NCBI RefSeq assembly: GCF_001640805.2
Contig: NC_066851.1
Span: forward strand, 10,065,550-10,129,549
Direction of reading: 5' to 3'
Source of the DNA: Lates calcarifer
Taxonomy: Eukaryota; Chordata; Actinopteri; Centropomidae
DNA length: 64,000 nt
Under the pieces are notes generated by a model that did no database searches, was not told the DNA's origin, and worked only from the letters and a program-made list of their open reading frames with translations. Shown in pieces: positions 54,001 to 64,000 of the stretch (position 1 is its first letter; each line of letters opens with the position of its first letter). The position numbers and the translations under genes were made by a program.

Positions 54001-54535
54001 TTTCCGTTGACGCTTGACTTCTTTTTCCTTGCAGATCTTTTCAGACAATATTTCATCAAGTCGCCTCATTTCCTCCATAGCTCTCTGTAGTTCTGAATCT
54101 TCCTCCTCTTCATCCTTAACATCAACGTGACACCGACCTTAAGGAAGCATATATATTCTATTACAGCGTGGAATAACTTAATTACGAGACTGTACCATCC
54201 TAAAACAACTACAACTACCTTGATCAAGACCAGTGGCTGAGGAGCTGACTGTAGTTTCTTCAGCGCTGCTCTGGATCTACAGCGAATTTTCAAAAGTTAT
54301 TGGAAATTATCTGATTTTGTAAGCAAATACTCCCGAGTTTTGTAATGCCAATGTATCATGTTTGCTTAATTACCTGAATATCAGCAGCATCGTTGGTCAA
54401 AACAACAAGGGAAAAGGGAGTTATAGGACAGATTCTGTCATTGTGAGGCAAAGACACGCTGGACACACGGCTACCTGTTTGCTCACTCGATGCAGGTCGG
54501 GAAATGTCGTCTAAACTTCCTTTAATAATTTCCAT
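27867..54535 (-). CDS. fsip1: fibrous sheath interacting protein 1
   Basis: FSIP1 is a testis-enriched coiled-coil protein tied to the sperm fibrous sheath and cilia/flagella. Ten coding exons on the - strand join in frame: 54535-54374, 54276-54219, 54137-53968, 53842-53761, 53677-53570, 52916-52783, 52545-52426, 49550-49392, 36963-36811, 27974-27867 (1254 nt, 417 residues). The start MEIIKGSLDDISRPAS closely matches the human MDIIKGNLDGISKPAS. Further conserved blocks are a coiled coil at about 80-130 (MEEMRRLDEILSEK, KLWQELL), the block before VFETQVP, KDFVKRNIE, KDRLAELLREIDEEEE, PGEKVLQDIRERRGQERRLQ and LTEQQLLSLLDEC. Exon 5 starts with a run of eight Glu. Exon 4 has a tandem acceptor (CAGCAG) that could add or drop one Gln. 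The product is shorter than human FSIP1 (581) and stops soon after LLDEC, although a possible donor (AAT|GTGAGC) inside the last exon leaves room for an unseen extension. It is convergent with thbs1 and divergent from susd6. Confidence 0.88.
29032..29143. repeat. 3' end fragment of the AAAGGAATAGTTC-family repeat
   Basis: The segment passes through 'ttagcatatagacctgagag' and 'tgcaagaaagcaaataagca' and ends AACTATTCGTTTTAA, matching the inverted terminal end of the family described at 10861. Confidence 0.55.
32897..33125 (+). repeat. possible solo LTR or LTR fragment
   Basis: The stretch has 'tgttacggctgtagctcc', then a 'cacccaggtggtacctgatt' region, a TTAAAAGCTCC promoter-like box, and later TTAATAAATGCC as a possible poly(A) signal. 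This order is like the U3-R-U5 of teleost Ty3/gypsy-type LTRs. No internal retroviral coding sequence adjoins it. The call is from general layout only. Confidence 0.3.
33744..33771 (+). repeat. T homopolymer, about 28 bp
   Basis: A long uninterrupted T-run in fsip1's last intron. Apparent Lys-rich open frames on the opposite strand are artefacts of it. Confidence 0.9.
34422..34451 (+). repeat. A homopolymer, about 30 bp
   Basis: A long A-run, possibly the tail of a retroposed element, although no recognisable body precedes it. Confidence 0.9.
35994..36020 (+). repeat. (TA)n microsatellite
   Basis: An AT dinucleotide repeat of about 13 units in an fsip1 intron. Confidence 0.9.
39035..39350 (+). 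repeat. dispersed teleost repeat ('aagtcaagggatcac' family)
   Basis: The order 'aagtcaagggatcacgaaag', 'tctatcctctgggtagcgtg', 'acaaaatttcttgccaatcc' and 'gacatttcagcctggaacaa' followed by 'agtgatggaccaacc' matches a repeat seen in many copies in percomorph genomes. The copy is diverged and its open frames are not genes. Confidence 0.5.
41503..41650. repeat. hairpin MITE with perfect 18-bp inverted arms
   Basis: TAATGCAGTCCAATACAA (41529-41546) is exactly the reverse complement of TTGTATTGGACTGCATTA (41621-41638), with a 74-bp loop. The surrounding 'accaatttattagg' text belongs to a common teleost palindromic element. Confidence 0.75.
43450..43637. repeat. fragment of the AAAGGAATAGTTC-family repeat
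   Basis: It includes 'ccccgacagagccaggttag', 'tttgtgctaagttaact', 'tggcatcaatcttctcttct' and the terminal 'caaattattcttttaa', which is the inverted end of the family described at 10861. Confidence 0.55.
48215..48258 (+). repeat. possible short repeat fragment
   Basis: 'cctgcaactaaggattattt' followed by 'actttatcagtaaatag' resembles the start of a fish repeat of the 'gggctgcaactaacgattat' type. It is very short and uncertain. Confidence 0.3.
49551..52425 (-). other. fsip1: fsip1 intron (2.9 kb)
   Basis: No required exon is seen. It contains one dispersed repeat (50609) and an A-run near 51178-51194. Confidence 0.65.
50609..50772. repeat. fragment of the AAAGGAATAGTTC-family repeat
   Basis: It reads 'aaacgaacagtttggttcat', 'tgtcttgctgagagtgagag', 'ggctgtagctttatgataca' and then 'gagagtggtatcaatcttct', the internal order of the family described at 10861. 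Confidence 0.55.
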
Positions 54536-55601
54536 AGTCTGACGACAACGAAGTATTTACAAGTATTATACAGCTCTAAGCGAAATAAAAAACACTCGTC
54601 AACAGCAGTTTACCGCTGAGGGTTTGGTAACTATGGACGCAAACTCCCCCGGATGTTGTAACTATGGAGAGATATGTTAGTTACTATGGCCACCGAACGA
54701 AATCGAGGCAGCTCAGCTGACGCTTCAATCGATGCGGCTAGCTAGCGTAACGGGTAACAAGTTAGCCATTAGGGAGCTAGCTAGCGGTTAGCTGTAGTAG
54801 TACCGCTCAGCTTGTTGAATAATATTTTTGTTGTTTCTGCAGTAATTTCAGATGTCTTCGGTGTAGCTGACATATTGTTGGTAAAAGACTGCAGCGTGAA
54901 AAGCTGGAGGTTTCGAGGCCGTGCTTTTGTGGTAGGTGACGTTAACAAACGAGCCATTTTAATGTCCAGCTAGCATTAGCAAATTAAGAAGGGTAATATT
55001 GATTATATCAGGCAGCAAATCTAACAGTGAAAATCAGCTATGAAGAGCTCTGTTGGATATTAACCATGTATAGGTCGTAGCACAGATGTTGGCTTGTTAT
55101 TATCAACATTATATGCCCGGTATGTATATGCAGTATCTTTTGTTGGCCTTGCTCGCTGTAACGTTGTCAAACTCAGCTATCACAGCTAATAAGGAAGAAG
55201 TGAAAATGGGTGTGTAGCCGCATAGACGGAACCATTCAGAACCAACGTTAGTTTTATTTTTTGTTGCAGATGCGAATAGCTGAGATGAATGCTTCGCTAA
55301 CGTTGATAATTCATTGTATTGGCGAGCGGAATTGGCGTCAGTTTCCAACTGACGCGAGCTTGCTAAATGCTTACAGCACCATTCATGTTGTTTTTCCTCT
55401 CAGTTCTGTCACTGTACCACTGTCCCACACTCACACCCATTTCGCTGGCAGCTGCCCAAGCTCTGCGGAGTACCTGCGCCAGGCAGGTGTCAGCATATGG
55501 TCAAGGCTATGGGGTACTGCCTTTTGATCATGCCATATTTATATCTTTGTAATAACCTGATTTTCTGATCATACCAGGTTGAGTTGACTCTGCAGGGGAA
55601 G
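54536..55601. promoter_or_regulatory. head-to-head promoter region of fsip1 and susd6
   Basis: Only 1066 bp separate the fsip1 ATG (- strand) from the susd6 ATG (+ strand), so both start sites and untranslated exons must lie here. GCTAGCTAGCG occurs twice, at 54737-54747 and 54776-54786. The susd6 coding exon follows an acceptor-like ATACCAG at 55571-55577, so susd6 probably has an upstream non-coding exon in this interval. No TATA box stands out, as is usual for bidirectional promoters. Confidence 0.5.
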
Positions 55602-58600
55602 ATGTGCAATGGAATGATAGAGTCAATATCAAAAGCACTTTTGGCCCGCACCTCAGCCACTAAACGGTTTTTCTTGTTGCTGCTGGGACTGACTGTACTG
55701 TCCACTGGGCAAGGGTCAGGTAAGATGCAGCATTTATGGTTGTGCCTTCCAACAGTACAAGGCTTTCTGGGTTATGTCTGTATTGTATTAACCTGTACTT
55801 TATTTGCTTAAGAGACAGTATCAAAACAGCTTTGTCATGACACAGACCAAATAGGTCAGAGAGTACTGATGCTGATAGTGTGTATAGCTTCTTGTGCTGC
55901 ATGGTGGAGACTCAATGAGCAGACTCTCAAGAGTGATTTCATTTTGACATAGCATATTTATCTAGTACAGCGCCAAAACAACCCCAACTGACATTACTAT
56001 GGTGTCTAAATATCATGCTTATAGTGTAGTGTACTAATGATATATGTAATTTAACTGCTTTTGAACTACACTTCAAGCAAGACCTCAGCTGTTTTTTTGT
56101 TTTGTTTTTCAAACAATCTGAAGAGAATTGGAATACATTATCAGCTTTTGTACATTCTTATGTTGGAGTCAGTTGGGCTATTATATTGGCATGAAAAAAA
56201 GATATGCTATTGTGGTTAAAATGTCACCTAGAGATGAATCACACCTCTGACTGTACTACATCATGGCAGACCAAGTTGGTGTTGCAGCTAATCAGACCAA
56301 AGAAATTAACTTGCAGTAGATTAAATAAAGTTGAACCAGGAGCCCCTGGAACACATATGATCCACTATATTTGTATCGGCATTATGAAATATAGCTGCAT
56401 TGCCATATAGTTGCAATAAAAGATTAAACTGAATGTGGTAACCCATTAACTTTTCCTTTTCCACCATTCTTGCACCATAGATTTCCCACTTACACACAAT
56501 ATTGTGATATCAATATAATAGGATGAATAAAAATTTGTTGATCCCATGACCCATTCTGTATTCTATAAGAACAGAATAATTTACTGCCCTAGCAGTAAAG
56601 CTGTAAGACTGTTGTTGGTACAGTTGAATATCTTTGTTTTGTGGGGTGTAATGTATGTGCATAATAATGCAAAGCCTTTATAGTATAGATGGTTACCATA
56701 GGTTATTCAGTGTCTGTATTATGTATTATAAAAACGTTTGTTTTTCCTAATTTTACAAAAAAATCTTACTAGTGTCACAGAATTTGTTCTTCTCTCGTCT
56801 TCTTTTCCCAGGATGTGTGAGGCCATACATGGTCCAGAACAGCTGGGTAAACCTCACAGAAACCAACAGGGGCTCATTCCCCGTGGGCACAGTACTGCAG
56901 TACAGCTGTGACCCTGGTTACCTGCCAGACGGACCCAGCATCCTCACCTGCACCACGCTGGGACGCTGGTCCTCTGAACCTCCTCGCTGTATACGCAGCG
57001 GTGGTAAGATATTCTGTCGACCACTGACCACACTTTCACATTATGCTTTCACAAGTAAAAAATTTAACTTTTTACTCAGGTTTTAGATTTTTAGACATTT
57101 TTACTAAAAACACTATTTTTATTTCCCCATCAGCATGTCTACCCCTCACCAAACCTGAGAATGGGGGCTACATCTGCCACCCATCCCCCTGTCGAATGTT
57201 TGCGCACGGCACTGTGATCGAGCTGTTCTGTGATGAAGGCTTTGTTCTCAGTGGAGACTATAACTACCTGACCTGTCAGGATGGGCAGTGGGACGGCCCC
57301 ATGGAGATCAATTGTGTAACCCAAGGTTGGTCAGTCCTCAAGCTCAGGTCTATCTCTAGGTTTATGGACTGGTCATGAACATCCACCTGTCAGTAAAATA
57401 ATGCCTTTATCCAAAAAAAGTGTATTTTGTTGCTAAATCAGCCAGTCAAAGAGATGGTCTTAACAGCTGTGAAGGCTAGTGTCTTAATTTATACTTACTA
57501 ATTGTGTCAAGCTCTTTTCTTAGTTATTTTAATTGCTAGGTTTTTTTTGGTTCAATTTTTATCTCTATTATCTGTTAAACTCTTTTACCTATAAATCACT
57601 TTGTAACAATGTTTTTAAATGTGATATATAAACAAAACCTTCCTGTTGTTTGTTGATTAATTACAGATATTAACTGTATTTTTATTTGTTGTCCCTTTTT
57701 AAGGTTGTATAAGACCCTCTGTTGTGCAGCATGGCTCAACTAATCTGACAGACACCAACAGGAGCTTGTTTTCTGTGGGCACAGTACTGCAGTACAGCTG
57801 TGACCCAGGTTACCTGCCAGCCGGACCCACTATCCTAACCTGTACTTCGTTAGGAGACTGGTCCTCTGAACCTCCTCGCTGTACACGCAATGACGGTAAA
57901 GACAAATCTTGTTATAGTGCAGTCTGCATTAAATAATAGAGGTATCGTGTTTTATAGTTTGGAATTTTTCATACATTTTTATTTTCAACTTAATTGCCAA
58001 TATTAATTTCAATTTCATTTTCAAACCAAGTGTATGTATTTTCTGTTAGTATTTACATCTGTTATGTTAAACTGCAGTTTGTTTACATTAATAACATTCA
58101 TTTGGATTGAGCAATAACTTTTCCTGCAAATACTGTCAGAGACACGTTGGAGCTCTGCTCACACAAACCAAACCAACTCCACAGGAGTTGAGAGATGCAT
58201 TTTGTGTTTTAAATCAACATCTATCAACTGTGATAACAAAAATAGACATTAAGACCAACAGGGTACCCAGATTGTGGCATAATAAGGCTATCTGTGGATG
58301 AAGACAAAGTAAAGTTTTATTACAAGCAGATATTGACACCATAGTAAAATAATATATAGCCCTGGAGTTTATTTGTATTTATTGGATTTCTTCCTTTCCA
58401 TGGACAGTATGCCAGTCCCCATATCAGCCAGAGAATGGGGGCTACACCTGCCACCCCTCCCCATGCGGAAGACTTTCTCATGGCACCATGATTGAATATT
58501 TCTGTGATGAAGGTTATGTTCTGAAGGGAGACTATAAATACCGTACATGTCAATATGGGAAATGGGACAACCTAATGCCAGTCACCTGCCTCATGGAGCA

Positions 58601-60357
58601 AGGTAAAGGTAGATTAGTTGACACATTTGAATTATTATACAAGTAGTTACAAAGTTTGCTATAGATAACCATGTCAAATGTTTATTTGTCTCACGGACTT
58701 CAGCCTTTTTATGTTGGGGTCTATTCTTATTTATTTTAACCGTCATTTAAAAAAAAAAAAATCTTTTATCTGTTTTATTTAGTTCTGTAAAGCACCTTTT
58801 AAGGATTTTTAAAAATCAAAAGTGCTATATAACAAAGCCTATATTTGTTTGTTGATTAATTACAGATATTAACTGTATTTTTATTTGTTGTCCCTTTTTA
58901 AGGTTGTATAAGACCCTCCGTTGTGCAGCATGGCTCAACTAATCTGACAGACACCAACAGGAGCTTGTTTTCTGTGGGCACAGTACTGCAGTACAGCTGT
59001 GACCCTGGTTACCTGCTAGACGGACCCAGCATCCTCACCTGCAGTGCACAAAGACATTGGTCCTCTGAACCTCCTCGCTGCGTACGCAGTGACGGTAAAT
59101 ACAGTGCCTTATAATATACTGTCTACAGTTCTGATTTTGTAATGGTTTTAATGCAGCTATTACAATTTAAGTCTGAGATGACTTGGTTTGAGGTCTTTAA
59201 AGACTGAAGCTGAGCACTGGCTTTTAGTTGTTCTTTGATTCCACTGATAGCTAAGAGAAAACAACATATAATACTGATATTTTCCTTGCATTTCTTTCTC
59301 TCCACGGACAGTATGCCAGCCTCCATATGAGCCAGAGAATGGAGGCTACACCTGCCACCCCTCCCCATGCCAAAGACTTTCTCATGGCACTGTGATTGAA
59401 TATTTCTGTGATGAAGGTTATATTCTGAAGGGAGACTATAAATACCTTACCTGTCAGTATGGGGAATGGGATAGCCAAATGAAGCTCAGCTGCCTCATGG
59501 AGCAAGGTAAAGATTACATCAATAATTAGATTGATAATTACAAAGTTCTACACTGAGTCAGTTGTTTATGTCTCATAGACCGTGATCCAACTTTACCACT
59601 GGGGATGCCCGCCTTGTCCATAGTGGCATCCACAGCCAGCTCAGTGGCCCTCATCCTGCTCCTTGTGGTGCTGTTTGTACTTCTACAGCCAAAACTCAAG
59701 TCCTTCCATCGGTGAGTTTGCCTTCAAAGTCACATTTGTTCACTACCACAGGCTGTGGTAAACTTACTACATTGTGGAAACTTATCTCAGAGGTAACAGA
59801 CATTGACAGATTTGAACTTTCCCCCGGTCCTCCACACCTAGACGTGATCAGGGGGTGTCCGGTCAGCCCGTGTCCATCATGGTGGAAGGAGTTCAGGTCA
59901 CTCTGCCCTCGTACGAGGAGGCCGTGAGCAGTGGTGGAGCCTCAGCCTCAGCTCTCAGCTCCGAGTCTCGTGTCCAAATAGTGCTGTCTGAGGGTCAGCA
60001 CGCCACAGCGCCAGAGGCTGGAACCTCTAGGCCTTCTTCCCTCAAACAGCAGCATTCAGAGATGGCTGTCGTCCACCCCGTACCTCCATCCTCATCCTCC
60101 TCATCACCCTCACCCTCAGCCTCTACCTGGGTTCTGGAGCACGCAGGCGCTACAGCTCCTTCATCCTCGCAAAGAAGGCCGTCTGCAGGCAGCGACCAAC
60201 ACAGCCTGTCTCTGGACTCTGAGATGGACTACTCTGATGGTAAAACTCTCTTCATATATACTTTTTACTTATTTAAAGTCCCCACTCTGTACTGATGCAG
60301 ACCTTTTTATCATATAAATCTTTTTCTACAGATATGCCATTGCTGAAAGAGGCCTGA
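55602..60357 (+). CDS. susd6: sushi domain-containing protein 6, expanded to six sushi domains
   Basis: Single-pass membrane protein; mammalian SUSD6 is a p53-induced protein reported to act with TMEM127 and the ubiquitin ligase WWP2 to lower surface MHC-I. Exons: 55602-55719 (signal peptide, MCNGMI start like human MCHGRI), 56812-57003, 57134-57325, 57704-57895, 58408-58602, 58903-59094, 59312-59506 (one sushi domain each), 59579-59711 (membrane), 59842-60239 (cytoplasmic), 60332-60357. The 1833 nt give 610 residues; human SUSD6 has 303 with one sushi. Odd-numbered sushi exons are four-Cys type (YSCDPGYL, SSEPPRC); even-numbered ones are six-Cys type (PENGGYTCHPSPC, FCDEGY) and correspond to the human domain. 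The membrane segment (SIVASTASSVALILLLVVLF) and tail (LPSYEEAV, RVQIVLSEG, C-terminal PLLKEA) are nearly identical to human. LPSY is a PY-like motif fitting WW-domain ligase binding. Identity rests on the membrane and tail regions. Confidence 0.9.
57648..59506 (+). repeat. susd6: tandem duplication of a two-sushi-exon unit inside susd6
   Basis: The four-Cys exon at 57704 and its upstream intron recur at 58903 (offset 1199 bp). The last 50 or so intron bases ('ttgttgattaattacagata' and on to the acceptor) are the same, and the exon halves up to 'cagtacagctgtgacc' differ at very few bases. The paired six-Cys exons at 58408 and 59312 are also close copies, including ATGGAGCAAG|GTAAAG at their ends. 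The first pair (56812, 57134) is more diverged. Confidence 0.85.
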
Positions 60358-61715
60358 AACATGTCACAGCCTTTGGACTTACCCGAGACAACCAGAGTTG
60401 CTTCTGACCTGTACTGGTGAGTGGGATGCCTCTTGAGAGTTTGTCAACACAGCTGTCAACACAGACCAGCCTGGCTAAAGAGGCTCTGAGTGAAGCTGTG
60501 AGTCACTCAGAACAGTTCCTCTGACTATCCCAAAGGAGAACAGAGAAGAGATTCACATGTACATACATGCTTACATTTTTTATAGGAATTCCTACACTGT
60601 GTATGTATGTCTAATGTCTGAAGCTCAGTTTGAAAATGTAGGACAAAAACAGAAAGGAACATGCACCGCTGAAGGAATGTGTCTTTATAGGTTGTTGAAA
60701 AAAAATGACTGATGTATTTCAGATGAATGGGCAAAGCTGCAAACTCATTTGGGAGCGAATAATCTCATCAATGTCTTGTTTACTGTTACTTTTCTTTAAC
60801 CACACATCATATCACACCACTTAAGACACACTTTGGAAAAGATGCATGAAGGCCAAGTAATCTAGATTGTTGTCCAAGTCATGTTCACTCATAACATTGT
60901 CTTTTTGTGATTATCATTATTTAAGGTGTTACTTACATCATTCCACTTGTCACTGTACAGTATATGGCTGCTTGTCCACCCAAGGGATCACTCTGCTGCA
61001 ATTTTCATTGGATTGAGGGCAAACATTTTAAGTGACTTATTTTTTCGGGGGCCTGCATTCAACACATTACATCCCTACAGAGAGTTACATCTCCAAATGT
61101 ATTCTCCTCCTTGTACCATTTCCCCCAATGGCCTTAGCTTTCCACTTCTATGCACAGGTATCTATAATATGTACAATAAGGAATTTTAAAAATGAATGTC
61201 AGTTAAATGCCTCCACTGCTTAGTGATATTAGGTGTGGCTTTGTCAGACACATCATTTGTACACCAGAAAATATTATCTTCTTAATTTATTCAGGCTGCT
61301 TGGAAAATCCTGTTTGAAGTCAGGAAACTAAAATGTGTGTTTTATTTATTTGTTGTCCAGAACGCTGTTGATCAGCCATGGCTTCTTTTGATGCTTCCAC
61401 AGCTCTTGGAAATGTTAAAAAAAAAAAGATCTTTTAATTCTGCCGCTTCAGTTTGAGTTCTACTGCAGGCACGTTATATGTGACACTATAAAAGTGGCTG
61501 GGAAGATTCAACACAAAAAATGAGTAAGTGTATAGCTTAGTGTAATGTCAGTGTTCACTTCGTTTGACTGTCCATTGAGTTTACTTATGGACTGGGGAAA
61601 GGATTTTTTTTTCTTTTTGTGAAGATGGTATTTTAATATATGTAAAAAGTTTTAAATTAAGTTTGCTCTGTATATACCATATGATCATTTTAATTAAATA
61701 TTATTTGAGATGTTC
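60358..61715 (+). other. susd6: susd6 3' untranslated region
   Basis: No coding potential is seen after the stop. A variant poly(A) signal ATTAAA at 61693-61698 lies in a T/A-rich context and could end the transcript. Confidence 0.5.
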
Positions 61716-61799
61716 AAATTGCCTGACTTTTCATTAGACTGCTTTTCACATCTGAGAGTAACCTCTCTGTCAGGTTTAACTCATTTTAATTGAAGTCTT

Positions 61800-62128
61800 T
61801 AACAGGAAATGACACATCAACAATTTATTGTCAAAATCAAACGTGTACTAAAACTGACTCAGCCATAACGTTTTGAATACAAAAATATAAATACAAAATC
61901 TCGTTATTAATCAACTCCCTACTTCAACATTTACAATCTGTGGTTTTGTTAAGTAAAGTATTTAAGTAAGTGAAGTATTAGTTGTGGCACATGATTTTTT
62001 GCTAGTAACAGGCCTGAGTGAAGAGACAGTGAGGTCACTGAATGCATAGCTACATCCTCAGTAAATAGGATTCAGCTGCTCTCATATTCTCTCTCCAGGG
62101 AGAGGAGAGGCTGTCGTCTGTCATGCTG
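61800..62128 (-). other. slc10a1: slc10a1 3' untranslated region
   Basis: Downstream of the slc10a1 stop on the - strand. AATAAA on that strand (61829-61824) is a candidate poly(A) signal, placing the transcript end close to that of convergent susd6. Confidence 0.5.
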
Positions 62129-63854
62129 TCATGGCTGCTTCTCCTCCTCTTGTTTAACGTCAACATTCTGGTATACTTTTGCATCTGTGTGAGAAAAAGA
62201 TGATAGTTGTTTGATGTGAATTCAAAAGATCAAGGGCAACAAACGTGTGGAGAGACAGCCTGTGCTCATGTGACCACCCACCTACCTACCCCCCCCCACC
62301 CTGCTCTCGAAAAACACACACACAGGCAGCTGTGACATTTACCCTCAGCTGGTGCCTTGAATTTTTGGTAACATCTGAAGCACAGGGCCAGGAGAAGGGC
62401 CTCCGTAGACTGGAATGTGATGTATATCAGGGGGAAGAAATACATGGGTCCGATGACCTCGGGGGGAAAGGCCACCTTTAGGATGGCAAAGCACAGCTGG
62501 ATGTTTTGACACCCTGTCTCCATGGAGATGGTCCTGCTGCATCTGAAAAGTCATTTGTCAGTTTAGACATGACATTATTTTGATTTGATACTAAAATGCA
62601 CCAGTTTTATTGCAACTGGATGAGTTGTCTTGAAGTAACAGGGTTATTTCTCACTTTTATGCATTTTGTTTACTATTTAGACAGTTAATTAAAAGTCTAT
62701 GTTGAACTATTTTCACAAGACAGAAGGAAGTAAAAGTCAGTCTATTGCAATATAAAAACACTCCTTAACAAGTAGGAGGAATAAGTAATGTTTACAGTTC
62801 TCCCGAAGGAGCAAAAAGGAAAAGGAGGGACCCCTTCACAACTGCAAAGATGTAAAATATATGTGGATGGTGTTGAGACATTCATAAATAAGAATAAACA
62901 TAAATAATCTTTGAAAAAACATGTTGCTTTCTCTTTGTTGGCAGCTCTTTTCTTTAGTTCAAAACAGTAAAGTACATTAAATATACTGCAAGACATAGTG
63001 CAGTATATAGTTATTAAACATAGGTATATGTAGTGTCACTTACTGAGCATTGAGTCTGCACATGACGGACATGACATATCCCAGCAAAAAGCCAATGAGT
63101 GGCATCAGTGCAGCCGTCCCCACAATATCCGCTGTGAGGGCCAACCACAGAACGTCTTTGACTGCAATGGCAGCCAGGGTGAGAAGTATGATGCCAGCTA
63201 CTGCCAGGATACCGACACCAGCCTGTCGAGAAGGGCAGTGTGAGTGAAAGTACATTACAAGAGTCCATTTTGCTCCCTTACATGTTGAGTGTATCTGAAC
63301 ACAAGAACATGAGTCCTTTCTTCCCTATTTCCAGAAATCATCTGGAAGCATCATGCTCAGAATTAAGGGACTATGGTTTCCTGTTGCACATACGTTCCTG
63401 TTTTATTTGGACCACAAATTACACCCACACCATGTGATTAATAGTTCTGGCGAACAAAACTTTTTGTCCTCTCTCTCCCTCTATTTGACATTTAGATGTG
63501 TCATGGCAGGAAAAGTACCAGGGTAAATAAAAACCGTCAGTGAGGGGTGAATTTCTTGTAACTGCCTCAGTTTTCAAGGTCCTGTTATTAATTCAAATGG
63601 CTGTTCTCATGATGTGTGTGTTTAATGCAAGGCAGATTTCAGGTCTCACTTTTGTGACCACTGCTGAGTAATTTGGCTTGTAGTGATTAATGAGGATGCC
63701 GATGGAGCAAGGCACCAGGGTGAGTGCGAGAGCCGTCATGATGCCTCCATACGGGACAGCGTTTTCCAGGCCGGGGAAGTTCTGGCAGTAGATGTAGAGC
63801 AGCAGAGGCATCAGGCCCAGGGCTGCGAAGCTGGAGCAAGTGGTCATTACTATG
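62129..63854 (-). CDS. slc10a1: sodium/bile acid cotransporter (NTCP-type), 3' part
   Basis: Sodium-coupled bile-salt uptake carrier of the hepatocyte basolateral membrane in mammals. Four exons on the - strand: 63854-63650 ([40 protein letters not shown]), 63222-63044 ([33 protein letters not shown]), 62542-62343 ([35 protein letters not shown]) and 62184-62129 (a short acidic tail ending KQEEEKQP). Phases match (AG|C, K|A, CA|A, G|AT). They align with human NTCP from about residue 118 to the end; the first exon, with the N-terminus and early membrane helices, lies beyond the right edge. The sodium-site Glu and Gln of METGCQN (human E257, Q261) are kept. The residue matching human S267 is Phe (codon 62490-62488). 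The GFLLGYVM and FPPEVIGP blocks favour SLC10A1 over SLC10A2. Confidence 0.9.
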
Positions 63855-64000
63855 CTGGGAGGGCGTCAGAGAGGAGAAGAAACATTATTAGATTAACATG
63901 TCTGAAATATTAATGTGCTCAGATGGTACATGCAAAACAAGGCTCTTGTTTTGTGTGTTTCTGTTTATTGACAGAAGTGTTGACAACAGCAAGTTGTGCT
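63855..64000 (-). other. slc10a1: slc10a1 first intron (partial)
   Basis: Intronic sequence upstream of the acceptor at 63855-63856. The exon encoding the protein start is not in the window. Confidence 0.7.

Noticed and set aside
1..64000. CRISPR arrays, tRNA or rRNA genes, prokaryotic operons
   Set aside because: No spaced direct repeats, cloverleaf-like segments with A/B boxes, or rRNA-like sequence were seen; the DNA is vertebrate nuclear sequence.

Overview
This window is teleost fish (percomorph-like) nuclear DNA. The genes are split into many short exons with GT-AG introns. The non-coding DNA is AT-rich and carries fish-type dispersed repeats, and every recognised protein resembles a vertebrate family. 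No bacterial, viral or organellar gene, tRNA, rRNA or CRISPR array was seen.

Layout from left to right:
- 1-16.7 kb: mostly non-coding. It holds one orphan splice-flanked exon at 193-371 from an unrecognised gene and several degenerate transposon remnants.
- 16.7-25.9 kb: thrombospondin-1 (thbs1, + strand), complete from promoter to poly(A) signal. All 21 coding exons could be placed, but the third-to-last carries a one-base insertion that breaks the frame near the C-terminus.
- 27.9-54.5 kb: fsip1 (fibrous sheath interacting protein 1, - strand), tail-to-tail with thbs1. Ten coding exons join in a consistent phase to give a 417-residue product across large introns full of repeat fragments.
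- 54.5-55.6 kb: a head-to-head intergenic region shared by fsip1 and susd6.
- 55.6-61.7 kb: susd6 (sushi domain-containing protein 6, + strand), complete in coding sequence. It has six sushi (CCP) domains in three tandem pairs, where human SUSD6 has one.
- 62.1-63.9 kb: slc10a1 (NTCP-type sodium/bile acid cotransporter, - strand). The last four coding exons are present; the first lies beyond the right edge.

The genes do not form one pathway. thbs1-fsip1 are neighbours on human chromosome 15, while SUSD6 and SLC10A1 are close together on human chromosome 14, so the window preserves a join between two human chromosomal segments. No new multi-gene system is evident. The most notable signals are the sushi-exon expansion in susd6, the thbs1 frameshift, and a natural phenylalanine in slc10a1 at the position of the human S267F variant.
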